Source: Saccharopolyspora thermophila
Lineage (GTDB): Bacteria > Actinomycetota > Actinomycetes > Mycobacteriales > Pseudonocardiaceae
Direction of reading: 5' to 3'
Length of the DNA: 64,000 nt
Assembly (NCBI RefSeq): GCF_014646075.1
Contig: NZ_BMMT01000004.1
Location: 227,416-291,415 of the forward strand
The notes under the pieces were generated by a model that was given only the letters and a program-made list of their open reading frames with translations, searched no databases and was not told the DNA's origin. Positions 42,838 through 51,060 of the stretch are shown here, piece after piece (position 1 is the first letter of the stretch; every line of letters starts with the position of its first letter). Made by a program: the position numbers and the translations under genes.

Positions 42838-43815
42838 ATGGCTGAGGCGCAGTTCGGGGCGGAGACCTCGCAGCGGGGCGAGTGGGTGCGGCAGACCAAC
42901 CGGTTCACCGACCGGATCACCGCCGACGGGTCGTCGGGGTGGCCGGTGGAACCGGGCCGGTACCGGCTGGTGGTGAGCCTGGCGTGCCCGTGGGCGCACC
43001 GGGCGGTGATCGTGCGCCGCCTGCTGGGGCTGGAGGACGTGCTGTCGCTGGGCGTCGTCGACCCGATCCGGGACGAGCGCGGCTGGCGCTTCACCCTCGA
43101 CCCGGGCGGCCGCGACCCGGTGACCGGGATCGCCTTCCTGTCGGAGGCGTACCTGGCTGCGGACCCGGATTTCACCGGCCGCTACACGGTTCCGGCGGTG
43201 CTGGACGTCGCCGAGCGCAGGGTCGTCACCAACGACTACCCGCAGCTGACCCTGGATTTGTCCACGGAGTGGGCGCGGTACCACCGCGACGGTGCTCCGC
43301 AGCTGTACCCCGAGCACCTGCGGGCGGAGATCGACGAGGTCAACGAACTGGTGTATGCCGACGTCAACAACGGCGTGTACCGCTGCGGCTTCGCCACCAC
43401 GCAGCAGGCATACGAGGAGGCGTTCGAGCGGTTGTTCGCGCGCCTGGACTGGCTCTCCGAGCGGCTCGCCGAGCGCCGCTACCTGGTCGGCGACACGATC
43501 ACCGAGGCGGACGTCCGCCTGTTCACCACGCTGGTGCGCTTTGACGCGGTCTACCACGGGCACTTCAAGTGCAACCGGCAGAAGCTGACCGAGATGCCGG
43601 TGCTGTGGGCCTACGCCCGCGACCTGTTCCAGACGCCCGGTTTCGGCGACACGGTCGACTTCGACCACATCAAGCGCCACTACTACGGGACGCACCACCG
43701 AATCAACCCGACCGGAATCGTCCCGGTCGGCCCGGATGTGTCGGGCTGGCACACCCCGCACGGCCGGGAGGCGCTCGGCGGCACCCCGTTCGGCGACGGA
43801 ACCCCACCGGCCTGA
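42838..43815 (+). CDS. Glutathionyl-hydroquinone-reductase-like (Xi-class GST, ECM4/YqjG) protein
   Basis: This 325-residue protein has a thioredoxin-fold N-terminus with the catalytic ACPWAHR (Cys50) and an all-helical C-terminal domain (YRCGFATTQQAYEEAF, RLFTTLVRFDAVYHGHFKCN), as in Xi-class GSTs. Since actinobacteria use mycothiol, the reductive cleavage of thiol-quinone adducts probably uses mycothiol instead of glutathione (inference). TAGGGT (42825-42830) ends seven bases before the ATG, suggesting a leaderless transcript. Confidence 0.9.
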   Translation: MAEAQFGAETSQRGEWVRQTNRFTDRITADGSSGWPVEPGRYRLVVSLACPWAHRAVIVRRLLGLEDVLSLGVVDPIRDERGWRFTLDPGGRDPVTGIAFLSEAYLAADPDFTGRYTVPAVLDVAERRVVTNDYPQLTLDLSTEWARYHRDGAPQLYPEHLRAEIDEVNELVYADVNNGVYRCGFATTQQAYEEAFERLFARLDWLSERLAERRYLVGDTITEADVRLFTTLVRFDAVYHGHFKCNRQKLTEMPVLWAYARDLFQTPGFGDTVDFDHIKRHYYGTHHRINPTGIVPVGPDVSGWHTPHGREALGGTPFGDGTPPA

Positions 43816-43820
43816 GCGGA

Positions 43821-43852
43821 GCACCCCACACCAACCAACCGATGCGGGGTGC
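43821..43852. terminator. Terminator hairpin
   Basis: GCACCCC (43821-43827) pairs with GGGGTGC (43846-43852) just after the Xi-class GST stop and before the convergent panB end. Confidence 0.65.
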
Positions 43853-43934
43853 CCCTGACCCCTTGAGGCCGTGCCCCCTCGACTCAGACGAGATCAGTCG
43901 TCCCAGCTCGAGAAGGCATCTCGCCGATCGAGGT

Positions 43935-44783
43935 TCAGTGGAAGGAGTGCTCCGGGCCGGGGAACGCGTGGTTGCGGACGTCGTCGGCGAAGCGGGTCGC
44001 CGCGTCGGCCAGCACCCCGCCCAGGTCGGCGTAGCGCTTGACGAACCGCGCCGTGCGGCCGGTGTTCATGCCCGACATGTCCGTCCACACCAGCACCTGC
44101 GCGTCGCAGTCCGGGCCCGCGCCGATGCCGACGGTGGGGATACGCAGCTCGGCGGTCACCCGCTTCGCCACCTCCGCCGTCACCATCTCCAGCACCACGG
44201 CGAAGGCGCCGGCCTCCTGCAGCGCGAGGGCGTCGGCGAGCAGTGCGTCCGCCTGGTCGCCGCGGCCCTGCACCCGGTAGCCGCCGAGCCCATGCTCGCT
44301 CTGCGGGGTGAACCCGATGTGCCCCATCACGGGGATGCCCGCCGACACCAGCGCCTCGACCTGCGCCGCGTAGCGGCGGCCGCCCTCGAGCTTGACCGCG
44401 TGCGCGCGGCCCTCCTTCATGAACCGGGTCGCGGCGGCCAGGGCCTGCTCCGGCGACGCCTGGTAGGAGCCGAACGGCAGGTCGGCCACCACCAGCGCGC
44501 GCTCCACCGAGCGGGTGACCGCGCGTACCAGCGGGACCAGTTCGTCGACCGTCACCGGCAGCGACGACTCGTAGCCGTACACGTTGTTGGCCGCCGAGTC
44601 GCCGACCAGCAGCACCGGGATCCCGGCCTGGTCGAAGATCCGGGCGGTGTACATGTCGTACGAGGTGAGCATCGGCCAGGGTTCGCCGCGCTCCTTGAGC
44701 TGCTGGAGGTGGTGGATGCGCACTCGGCGCTTGGCGGGTGCGGAACCGTAGGGGGCGGACGTCTCGCCTTGGGCAGTTGTCAT
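43935..44783 (-). CDS. panB: 3-methyl-2-oxobutanoate hydroxymethyltransferase PanB
   Basis: PanB transfers a hydroxymethyl group from methylene-tetrahydrofolate to alpha-ketoisovalerate, the first step of pantothenate synthesis. This copy has 282 residues, with metal-site motif [14 protein letters not shown], substrate loop VKLEGG, and [28 protein letters not shown] precedes the ATG. It stands alone here, as in mycobacteria where panB is also near glnA2. Confidence 0.95.
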   Translation of the reverse strand: MTTAQGETSAPYGSAPAKRRVRIHHLQQLKERGEPWPMLTSYDMYTARIFDQAGIPVLLVGDSAANNVYGYESSLPVTVDELVPLVRAVTRSVERALVVADLPFGSYQASPEQALAAATRFMKEGRAHAVKLEGGRRYAAQVEALVSAGIPVMGHIGFTPQSEHGLGGYRVQGRGDQADALLADALALQEAGAFAVVLEMVTAEVAKRVTAELRIPTVGIGAGPDCDAQVLVWTDMSGMNTGRTARFVKRYADLGGVLADAATRFADDVRNHAFPGPEHSFH

Positions 44784-44917
44784 CGTTGACCGTCCTTCTT
44801 CCTCGAGGCCCGCGCCGCGGGTCCCCGGGTAGTAACGGATGGTTGTAACCGCAAGAGTCCCACGCCCGGTGCCGCCCTGCCGAGACCCTGGGGGCGAAGG
44901 TCACAGCCGCCCGGGCA

Positions 44918-45724
44918 TCACCCGATCCAGGGCTGGGCGATGCGCGCGTAGGTGCCGTCGTGCAGGGCGAGGTTCAGCCACTGGTTCACCCACTGCTGGA
45001 ACACCACGTCCCCCTTGGGCAGCAGGTACGCCTTCTCGCTGAAGGTGAACGGCTGGTCAGGGTGCACCGAGCACAGCTCCGGGTGCTGCTTGGCCTGCCA
45101 CCGGGTCTCGGCGGCGTCGGTCATCATCAGATCGGCCCGGCCGTCGATGATCTCCTGGAAGATCGTGTTGTTGTCCGGGTGCTCGACGATGGTGGCCCGC
45201 GTGAGGTGCTGCCTGGCGAACTGCTCGTTGGTGCCGCCCGGGTTGACGATGGCACGCACGCCGGGCTGGTCGATCTGCGCGAGCGTCTGGAAGCGCGCCG
45301 CGTTCTCGCAGCGGGTGATCGGCGTCTTGCCGTCCACCACGTAGGCGGTGCTGAAAAACGCGTGCCTGGCCCGCTCCAGCGTGATCGACACGCCGCCGAC
45401 GGCGATGTCGCAGCGGGCGGTGAAGTCGGCGACCAGGGTCTTCCAGGTCGTGGGCACGATGGTGGCCTTCACCCCGAGCTTCGCGGCCATGTCGTGCGCC
45501 ATGTCGATGTCGATCCCGCTCCACGCGCCGGAGGCGTCCCGGTAGGTGAACGGCCGGTAGTCCCCGGTGCTGCACACCCGCAGTTCACCGCGCTGTACGA
45601 CCTGGTCCAACCGGCTCGCCGCCGCTGGCTGCTGCGGCGCGGCGGGCGGGGCGCCGGAACACGACGTGCCCGACGCGACCACACCGGCCACGGCCAACCC
45701 GACAGCGAACCTCTTCCACCGCAT
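44918..45724 (-). CDS. Exported PheC-like cyclohexadienyl (arogenate/prephenate) dehydratase
   Basis: The 268-residue protein has a signal peptide ending in a lipobox-like SGTSC (Cys22). Its mature part is a type II periplasmic-binding fold. Stretches such as LRVCSTGDYRPFTYRD, DGKTPITRCENAARFQTL, QPGVRAIVNPGGTNEQFAR and ADLMMTDAAETRWQ follow the sequence of Pseudomonas PheC, which converts prephenate or arogenate to phenylpyruvate or phenylalanine outside the cytoplasm. An amino-acid-binding lipoprotein is the alternative, but no ABC permease is adjacent. ATG at 45724 is chosen over 45754 because it gives a standard signal peptide. Confidence 0.8.
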   Translation of the reverse strand: MRWKRFAVGLAVAGVVASGTSCSGAPPAAPQQPAAASRLDQVVQRGELRVCSTGDYRPFTYRDASGAWSGIDIDMAHDMAAKLGVKATIVPTTWKTLVADFTARCDIAVGGVSITLERARHAFFSTAYVVDGKTPITRCENAARFQTLAQIDQPGVRAIVNPGGTNEQFARQHLTRATIVEHPDNNTIFQEIIDGRADLMMTDAAETRWQAKQHPELCSVHPDQPFTFSEKAYLLPKGDVVFQQWVNQWLNLALHDGTYARIAQPWIG

Positions 45725-45908
45725 GACGCCTGCCTTTCGATTTTCGTGAGTCATGCATAGCCGCTCGGACCGCCGAGAGCCAGAACACTCCGGACGAGGA
45801 TCGGATGCCCACCGGGGGTCGCCTCACCTGGTTCTGGGAAAAACGGGAAAAAGTCAGGAGCAACCAAATCGCCTCCTCGGCGTCCAAGTGAGGGGAGTGC
45901 GTGGGAGC

Positions 45909-45944
45909 GCGGGAGGGAGGCACCTGGGGGTGCTTCCCTCCCGC
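45909..45944. terminator. Very strong hairpin, probable original terminator of the SWIM gene
   Basis: A 16-bp stem with a single G-T pair (45909-45924 with 45929-45944) and a TGGG loop. No plus-strand gene ends here. Read on the minus strand it lies 24 bases past the duplicated scrap of the SWIM gene 3' end, as expected if it once terminated that gene. Confidence 0.8.
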
Positions 45945-45975
45945 AACCCGTTCCTCCGCCCCGCCCCCATGGCGC

Positions 45976-46006
45976 CGGAGGAGATCGGTGACGCGGGTGC
46001 CGCCGA
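45976..46006 (+). repeat. 31-bp direct repeat, left copy (boundary of the islet)
   Basis: This copy is identical over 31 bases to 51067-51097, starting CGGAGGAGATCGG and ending GTGCCGCCGA. Eight more bases to the left (45968-45975, CATGGCGC) match 51048-51055 if an 11-base gap is allowed. On the minus strand it encodes the GGTRVTDLL fragment of the SWIM protein C-terminus. Confidence 0.95.
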
Positions 46007-46145
46007 ATTCCCCAACTCGCCCCACGTCACCGACCCCCGCCCTAAGATCGACTGTGCCGCGCGAACGTCTGCTCCGGTTCTCCTGAACTGGCTACCGGTC
46101 GGGCGGCCCTGTGCAGGCACTGTCGAGATATCTGGGGGAGATACG

Positions 46146-46871
46146 TTGCCGCTTGACAACGTTGTGCTCGCAAAACTGGATGTTCCGGACACTCCGGAAC
46201 TGCGGGCTCGGCTGACCGAACTCACCTGTCCAGACGGCGTGGAACTACAGCCGGCCAACAACTACGAGGCCCGCGACCCGAGCGGGTACGTCTTTGTCAC
46301 CGTGGACAGGTCCGGGAAGGTAACGAATGTCCGGATTCGGTCGGGGTGGACCGACCACATCCGGCCGGACGCATTTCCGACCGTGCTCTTCACCACGTAT
46401 ATGACCGCGGTTCAGCGTGCGCTTGCCGTGGAGCTCAGCCACCGTCCGGAGAGTCCGTCGAATCAGCCCGCGCCGGACGACACCTATACCGACCCCGCAG
46501 AGCTGTCGTTTGAGGAGTGGGTCTCCCGAACCCAGTCCCGGCTCAACGCCATCGATGCCGAATACGACGCGATCCGCCGCCAACAGCAGGCTCGGGCAGC
46601 GGAGGACGTCACCGAGATCCGCAGTCCGCTCGGCTACCTGACCATGCACATGCGCGGCGGGGGCCCGGTCTCGATCAACGGCGACCCTCAGGCTCTGGAC
46701 AACCCGTCGGACACGGTGCTGTCCGAGGAAATTCTGCAGCTGTTCGTCCGGGCGGGCCTCGGGGTCGCGCCAGACGGAGAGTCCCGTCCGACGCAGTCGC
46801 GCGGCAGCAGCGATGACGCGTACGACGAGGACTTCTCGGAGATCGACATGTTCGAGGATTGGAATGACTGA
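46146..46871 (+). CDS. YbaB-like protein of a type VII-associated cassette
   Basis: The 241-residue protein starts at TTG 46146, five bases after GGGGGAG (46134-46140). The N-terminal 100 residues include VFVTVDRSGKVTNVRIRSGW...ALAVEL, the pattern of YbaB/EbfC-like domains often found before WXG100 genes in Pseudonocardiales. The C-terminal part is helical, then acidic (SDDAYDEDFSEIDMFEDW). Its last eight bases overlap the next gene. Role unknown; a partner or chaperone for the secreted proteins downstream is inferred. Confidence 0.75.
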   Translation: MPLDNVVLAKLDVPDTPELRARLTELTCPDGVELQPANNYEARDPSGYVFVTVDRSGKVTNVRIRSGWTDHIRPDAFPTVLFTTYMTAVQRALAVELSHRPESPSNQPAPDDTYTDPAELSFEEWVSRTQSRLNAIDAEYDAIRRQQQARAAEDVTEIRSPLGYLTMHMRGGGPVSINGDPQALDNPSDTVLSEEILQLFVRAGLGVAPDGESRPTQSRGSSDDAYDEDFSEIDMFEDWND

Positions 46872-47205
46872 ATTCCGAAGCGTCTTTGAGTGGATTCGAG
46901 ACGAAGCCCAGAAATGGCAGAAAAAGGCCGACGACGCCGAGCCGATCCTGCGAGCGGTGCAGAGCGCGTACCTGTCACCTACGGCGTTCTTCGTCGGCGA
47001 CCTCATGACCCTCGTCCCAGGTTCCATCAACGCCGATCTTGAGGCCGAGCAGTACGAAGAGTTCCGCGCGTACATCGAGCGACTTCTTCGGGAAGCGATC
47101 ATCGAGTTCGATCAGATTGGCCAGGCATTGCGGAAGATCGCCGACGAGTACGAAAGAACCGACAGCGCCAACAGCATCGACGTCAACCAGGCTTTCCACG
47201 CGTAG
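46864..47205 (+). CDS. EspC/WXG100-like protein with YxxxD export motif
   Basis: This is a 113-residue helical protein. The C-terminal segment LRKIADEYERTDSANS contains Tyr96-x-x-x-Asp100, the bipartite secretion signal (YxxxD/E) of type VII (ESX) substrates, positioned after a helix as in EspC. There is no signal peptide. GAGGA (46853-46857) supports the ATG at 46864, and the gene overlaps its upstream neighbour. Export through an ESX system encoded elsewhere is inferred. Confidence 0.75.
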   Translation: MTEFRSVFEWIRDEAQKWQKKADDAEPILRAVQSAYLSPTAFFVGDLMTLVPGSINADLEAEQYEEFRAYIERLLREAIIEFDQIGQALRKIADEYERTDSANSIDVNQAFHA

Positions 47206-47211
47206 GAGTCA

Positions 47212-47943
47212 ATGATCCATATGTCCGAAGCTGACATACTGACCAGCCAGCTGGACCAAGCCTTCAATGGTCTGGAGGAAAAAGTCCAGGAGTGCGTCGA
47301 CAAATTCAACGCCGCCGTCCATCACATCGTGGACTGGGCATTCGTGCTTGGTCCGGCGATGTTATACATCAATCCGCGTCTTGACGAGGTCCGTGAGGGT
47401 CTTGAAAAGCTGGTCAAGCTCGTCAGGACCGCAGTAGAGCATCACCTGCCCGTCGTGTCACTGATTGTGCAGTCCAACAAGTGGGTCGCCGATGTCAAGG
47501 CCCCCATGAACAAACTCACCCATTCAACGGAACACCTGCTGTATTACTGGGAAGGTAAAGCGAGCGAGGCGTACAAGGACAAGGTCGGACAGCAGAACGA
47601 AGCGATCGCTTTTATTGTGAACCGGGCGGACGCAGTCAGCGCGTGGCTAATGGACATCGCCAAGTATAACGTCGAGTACATGTGCGGGTTGACCAGGATG
47701 GCGACCGATTTCCTGGGGGCACTTGTCGCCGCCTCGATCGAAGCGGCGACGGTTGTCGAGATCCCGTTCGCGGTACAGAATCTCGCAGGCGCCATCGGAA
47801 CCCTCGTCACCCAATACCTGAACAACCTGGTGGACACCGCCAAGAGGTTCGTGGAGGCGCTCAGCAAGGTACGTGACCTCAAGAGCGTGATGACCGACAG
47901 AGCGATTGTGGATGACAGATGGCCGCAGGCGGTCATCGGTTGA
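47212..47943 (+). CDS. WxG-type helical protein, putative type VII substrate
   Basis: The 243-residue all-helical protein has a Trp-Glu-Gly turn (residues 113-115, YYWEGKASEAYKDKV), as in WXG100-superfamily hairpins, preceded by helices and followed by a hydrophobic stretch (about 160-195). AGGAG lies three bases before ATG 47212 and twelve before ATG 47221, so either start is possible. It is a likely partner of the EspC-like protein. No toxin domain is recognised at the C-terminus. Confidence 0.7.
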   Translation: MIHMSEADILTSQLDQAFNGLEEKVQECVDKFNAAVHHIVDWAFVLGPAMLYINPRLDEVREGLEKLVKLVRTAVEHHLPVVSLIVQSNKWVADVKAPMNKLTHSTEHLLYYWEGKASEAYKDKVGQQNEAIAFIVNRADAVSAWLMDIAKYNVEYMCGLTRMATDFLGALVAASIEAATVVEIPFAVQNLAGAIGTLVTQYLNNLVDTAKRFVEALSKVRDLKSVMTDRAIVDDRWPQAVIG

Positions 47944-47969
47944 GTCCGTACCCGTCACAAGAAGGAGCT

Positions 47970-48623
47970 ATGAGCGCTAGTTCGCATCGTGCCTGGGGTG
48001 GGCCGATTGTTGGTCTGGTGGTTGCGGCGATGATGTTTGCCGGTGGGTGTTCTGTCGAGCCGTACACGATGCCCACGTCGTCGGATCCGACGCCGACTCT
48101 GATTCCCGGTGCTGAGTCGACGCCGAGTGGTCCACCGCCGGGGCCGGTCAAGTACGATTTTGCAACTTTCAAGACTTGCTCTGAAATTCAGCAGGCGGTG
48201 CCCGACCTGCCGCCGCCGTTGACGCCGCAGCGTGAGGAAAGTGCAAGTCGGTTTTCGCAGAAGTGCACTTTCGCGACGACCTCGAACGAGGATAAACGTT
48301 ACATCGCCTTCCGGGTCGAGCTTTGGGAAAACCAGCGAGACAGGTACGGCTATCACTCCGCGGCTGAGCTCGCGAGAATTGGTTTCAACGCCACCCCGCT
48401 GCCCGGCGTGGAACCGGAGACCGGTCTAGGATTCGGCTCGCAAGCCCAATGGAATGAATCTGACGTGAGTCGAAGCTGTCACCTGGAAGTTCTCGACGAG
48501 AACGCAGTGATGATCCTCACCTACTATTCTGGTGAGGAGGACCAAGATCCGCGAAGTGAGCAGTGTCGTGAAAGTGCGCGCACCCTCGCGAGGCAAATTC
48601 ACGCCGCCGTACAGCCACAATGA
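47970..48623 (+). CDS. DUF3558 lipoprotein, copy 1
   Basis: The 217-residue precursor has a lipobox FAGGC (Cys27) after a short signal peptide, a Pro/Thr-rich linker and a DUF3558 domain with conserved cysteines (KTCSEIQQAVPDL, QKCTF, RSCHLEV, EQCRESA). It would be anchored outside the membrane. GAAGGAG precedes the ATG. The paralogue at 48755 shares sequence and even the leader. Confidence 0.85.
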   Translation: MSASSHRAWGGPIVGLVVAAMMFAGGCSVEPYTMPTSSDPTPTLIPGAESTPSGPPPGPVKYDFATFKTCSEIQQAVPDLPPPLTPQREESASRFSQKCTFATTSNEDKRYIAFRVELWENQRDRYGYHSAAELARIGFNATPLPGVEPETGLGFGSQAQWNESDVSRSCHLEVLDENAVMILTYYSGEEDQDPRSEQCRESARTLARQIHAAVQPQ

Positions 48624-48639
48624 GCGTCGCGATCTGTCG

Positions 48640-48740
48640 CCGACATCGAGATCCGCAGCCAGCTTGGCAACCTGACCAGGCGCGGAGGGGGTTGCGTTTG
48701 ATGCATCTGCGTGGTGGTAGCCGGTTGATTCCGTGCCCGT
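48640..48740 (+). pseudogene. Scrap of a second YbaB-like gene between the DUF3558 copies
   Basis: Bases around 48646-48682 read IEIRSQLGNLT and bases around 48701-48722 read MHLRGG. The intact gene at 46146 has TEIRSPLGYLTMHMRGG at the matching place. The two parts are now separated by about 23 extra bases and stop codons. This looks like the leftover of a duplicated cassette. Confidence 0.55.
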
Positions 48741-48754
48741 CAAGAGAAAGAGCT

Positions 48755-49393
48755 ATGAACGTTGATTCGCGCCGCGCCTGGGTTCGGCCGGTTGTTGGTC
48801 TGGTGATTGCGGCGATGATTTTTGTCGGTGGGTGTTCCGGCAAGCGGTACACGATGCCCGTGTCACCGGACCTGACCCCCATGCCCAGTTTTGAGCCGAC
48901 GCCGAGTGATCCACCGCCGGGGCCGGTCAAGTATGGCTTGTGGACCTTCAAGAATTGCTCTGAAATTCAGCAGGCGGTGCCCGATCTGTCGTCGCCGTTG
49001 CCGACAGCGCGCTCTTCGCATAACGGGTGGCACACGCAAACTTGCGATTTTACGGTCTCGAAAGATCACGGGCCGTACGTCACCTTCAACGTTGAGCTTC
49101 ATGAGAACTGGCAGGCATGGCACGGCAACTACTCCGGGGCCGAGCTTGCGGAAAAGGACTTCAACCGCCCTCCGCTGTCGGGCAAGGAAGAAGAGACCAG
49201 CCTGAACCTCGGTTCGCAGGCACGCTGGGACGTTGATCTTGGAGTGAGTAACAGCTGCAAGCTGGAAATTCTCGACGAGAATGCGGAGATGTTCATCACC
49301 TATTATCCTCTTCAGGATATTGGAAGCGAGCAGTGCCGCGAACGCGCGCGCACTATCGCGAAACAGATCTACGACGCCGTACAGCCGCAGTGA
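48755..49393 (+). CDS. DUF3558 lipoprotein, copy 2
   Basis: This 212-residue paralogue of the preceding gene has lipobox FVGGC (Cys27), a Pro-rich linker, and the same cysteine framework (KNCSEIQQAVPDL, QTCDF, NSCKLEI, EQCRERA). Similarity is continuous from the Shine-Dalgarno region through the C-terminus, which reads DAVQPQ here and AAVQPQ in copy 1. It arose by tandem duplication. Function unknown; such lipoproteins often accompany type VII substrates in this order of bacteria. Confidence 0.85.
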   Translation: MNVDSRRAWVRPVVGLVIAAMIFVGGCSGKRYTMPVSPDLTPMPSFEPTPSDPPPGPVKYGLWTFKNCSEIQQAVPDLSSPLPTARSSHNGWHTQTCDFTVSKDHGPYVTFNVELHENWQAWHGNYSGAELAEKDFNRPPLSGKEEETSLNLGSQARWDVDLGVSNSCKLEILDENAEMFITYYPLQDIGSEQCRERARTIAKQIYDAVQPQ

Positions 49394-49480
49394 GCCTTTC
49401 GTGGGGGGCCTGTTGTGATCGTGGGGAGGCTGGGGGAGGCAGTTGAGTGTGCGGTTCCCCAGCCTCGTGGGCCAGGGCTG

Positions 49481-49666
49481 TCAGGCGAGACGTCGTACGA
49501 ACTTGGTCCAGGTGGTGCGGTCGAACCGCAGGATCGGGCCGTCAGGGTCCTTGGAGTCGCGGATGTCGATCCCGTCGGGCGCGAAGCGGGCCTCGACGCA
49601 GCTGTTGTTGTTCGGGCCGCTGTAGCTGCTCTTGAACCAGTCGCGTTCGTTGTCGTCAGTCATCAT
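49481..49666 (-). CDS. DUF397 protein
   Basis: This 61-residue protein has the DUF397 signature WFKSSYSGPNNNSCVEARF...IRDSKDPDGPILRF. GAGGAG precedes the ATG at 49666. Its start lies inside the end of the XRE gene, so the two are translationally coupled. DUF397/XRE pairs are widespread developmental or toxin-antitoxin-like regulators in actinobacteria (BldB/WhiJ-type). Confidence 0.9.
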   Translation of the reverse strand: MMTDDNERDWFKSSYSGPNNNSCVEARFAPDGIDIRDSKDPDGPILRFDRTTWTKFVRRLA

Positions 49667-50534
49667 GTTCCAGCTCCTCAACTCGTCGTGCGATGAACGA
49701 TCGTGACTGCTCAGGCCCGAGTGCTACGGCACGGAGCTGATCAAAGGCGCGCATGCATGCTGCGATGTCCTTCTCGTCGACGACGTAGACACCGCCGCCT
49801 ATGAAGGTTGGCTGATGCACGAGATCCGGTGCAAGGCCATCAAACCGGAGGATCTCGATCGAACCGCCGAGCAGTGGATGGTCCACAATAGACAACGGTG
49901 CCACTTGGATGACGATGTGTGGGTGTTGTTCGATCAGCGCGAGTAGCCGCTGAAGCTGACCGCGCAGCACCTTCCAGCGTCCGACCGGGCGGCGGAGTGC
50001 GGCCTCGCCGATCACGAACCACATTCGCGGCGGGTTCTCGCGCGTGATGAGTTCCTGGCGGTCAAGTCGGAACTGGACTCTTGCCTCGATGTCTTCGTGG
50101 CTTGCTGTACCCACCAGCGCCGCACGTCCAACCCGCATCATGGCGCGGATGTAGTCCTCGGTCTGGAGCAGACCGGGGATCAGTTCGCTGTCGGAGTAGT
50201 AAATTTCCGTGGCGTCTTGTTCGTGGTCGCTGAGTCTGCGGAACGCACCAGGGAAAGCGTCTGAGTACATCCGGCGTGGCTGACGCTGGCGAGCCAGCTG
50301 GGCGAGGCGGGTGATCTGGGCTCGGTCTTCCTTTGGTGCACCGTAGAAATCGAGAAGCGCCTCGATCTCCAGCACCTTGAAGGCGCGTTCGCCGCGCTCC
50401 ACCCTGCTGATCTGGCTGACGTCGCACTCGATCGCGGCAGCAGCCTCCTTCTGCTGCTTGCCGGCCGCTTCGCGAAGTCTGCGCAGTTCTGCGCCGAGCT
50501 GGCGGCGTTCGAGTGTCGTACGTGGTCTGCCCAT
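49656..50534 (-). CDS. XRE-family regulator with DUF5753 domain
   Basis: In this 292-residue protein an N-terminal helix-turn-helix (about residues 10-70; LGAELRRLREAAGKQQKEAA and QISRVERGER) is followed by the DUF5753 sensor-like domain (PGLLQTEDYIRAMM, RQELITRENPPRMWFVIGEAALRR). It probably controls its DUF397 partner and perhaps the divergent gene at 50659. Less GC-rich than the flanking chromosome. Confidence 0.9.
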   Translation of the reverse strand: MGRPRTTLERRQLGAELRRLREAAGKQQKEAAAAIECDVSQISRVERGERAFKVLEIEALLDFYGAPKEDRAQITRLAQLARQRQPRRMYSDAFPGAFRRLSDHEQDATEIYYSDSELIPGLLQTEDYIRAMMRVGRAALVGTASHEDIEARVQFRLDRQELITRENPPRMWFVIGEAALRRPVGRWKVLRGQLQRLLALIEQHPHIVIQVAPLSIVDHPLLGGSIEILRFDGLAPDLVHQPTFIGGGVYVVDEKDIAACMRAFDQLRAVALGPEQSRSFIARRVEELEHDD

Positions 50535-50658
50535 GCTGAAGATCAGCCTTCCAGGGTGACATGTGGCGTGGTCAAATGTCAGCTAGTCTCGCACTGTCTC
50601 AGAACACGCCTCCGTCTTGTTTGCGACGGAAGTCTAGCCAGTGGGCAGGGGAGTGGTG

Positions 50659-51060
50659 ATGGTGCGTTTCGGTTATGTGCTGGAAGCTGTGTCGACCGGG
50701 GCTGAGGTCGTCGAGATCGCACGGAAGCCCGTAGATCCGGAGCAGCGGGACCCTGAGCTGCTGCGGCAGGAGCTACGGCCGTGGGCGGAGGCGGAACTGG
50801 TGCGGTCGAAGGCCGAATTCGGGCTCTACACAGCGGAGTTCGGTTCCTGGGGCGATGGGCGCTCCGGCTTCTACCTGCGCATGCTCTACATCGTCTGGGG
50901 CGGTGACGATGTCATCTCGGCGCATGTCGACGACAGCCCGGTCAACTACGCGGGCGTTCGCGCGCTTGCCAACCAGGCCGAAGCCTTTCGCGTGCTCCGT
51001 AAAGCAGAACGTCAGCACGTTGTCCGGGCAGGAGGTCACGAGCGCCTCATGGCGCGGTAG
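50659..51060 (+). CDS. Orphan protein divergent from the XRE regulator
   Basis: This 133-residue soluble protein (VRFGYVLEAVSTGAEVVEIARK...LRMLYIVWGGDDVISAHVDD) matches no family I recognise. GGGAG lies five bases before ATG 50659. It is the last gene of the islet; its final 25 bases overlap the 3' end of the SWIM gene on the opposite strand. Confidence 0.7.
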   Translation: MVRFGYVLEAVSTGAEVVEIARKPVDPEQRDPELLRQELRPWAEAELVRSKAEFGLYTAEFGSWGDGRSGFYLRMLYIVWGGDDVISAHVDDSPVNYAGVRALANQAEAFRVLRKAERQHVVRAGGHERLMAR

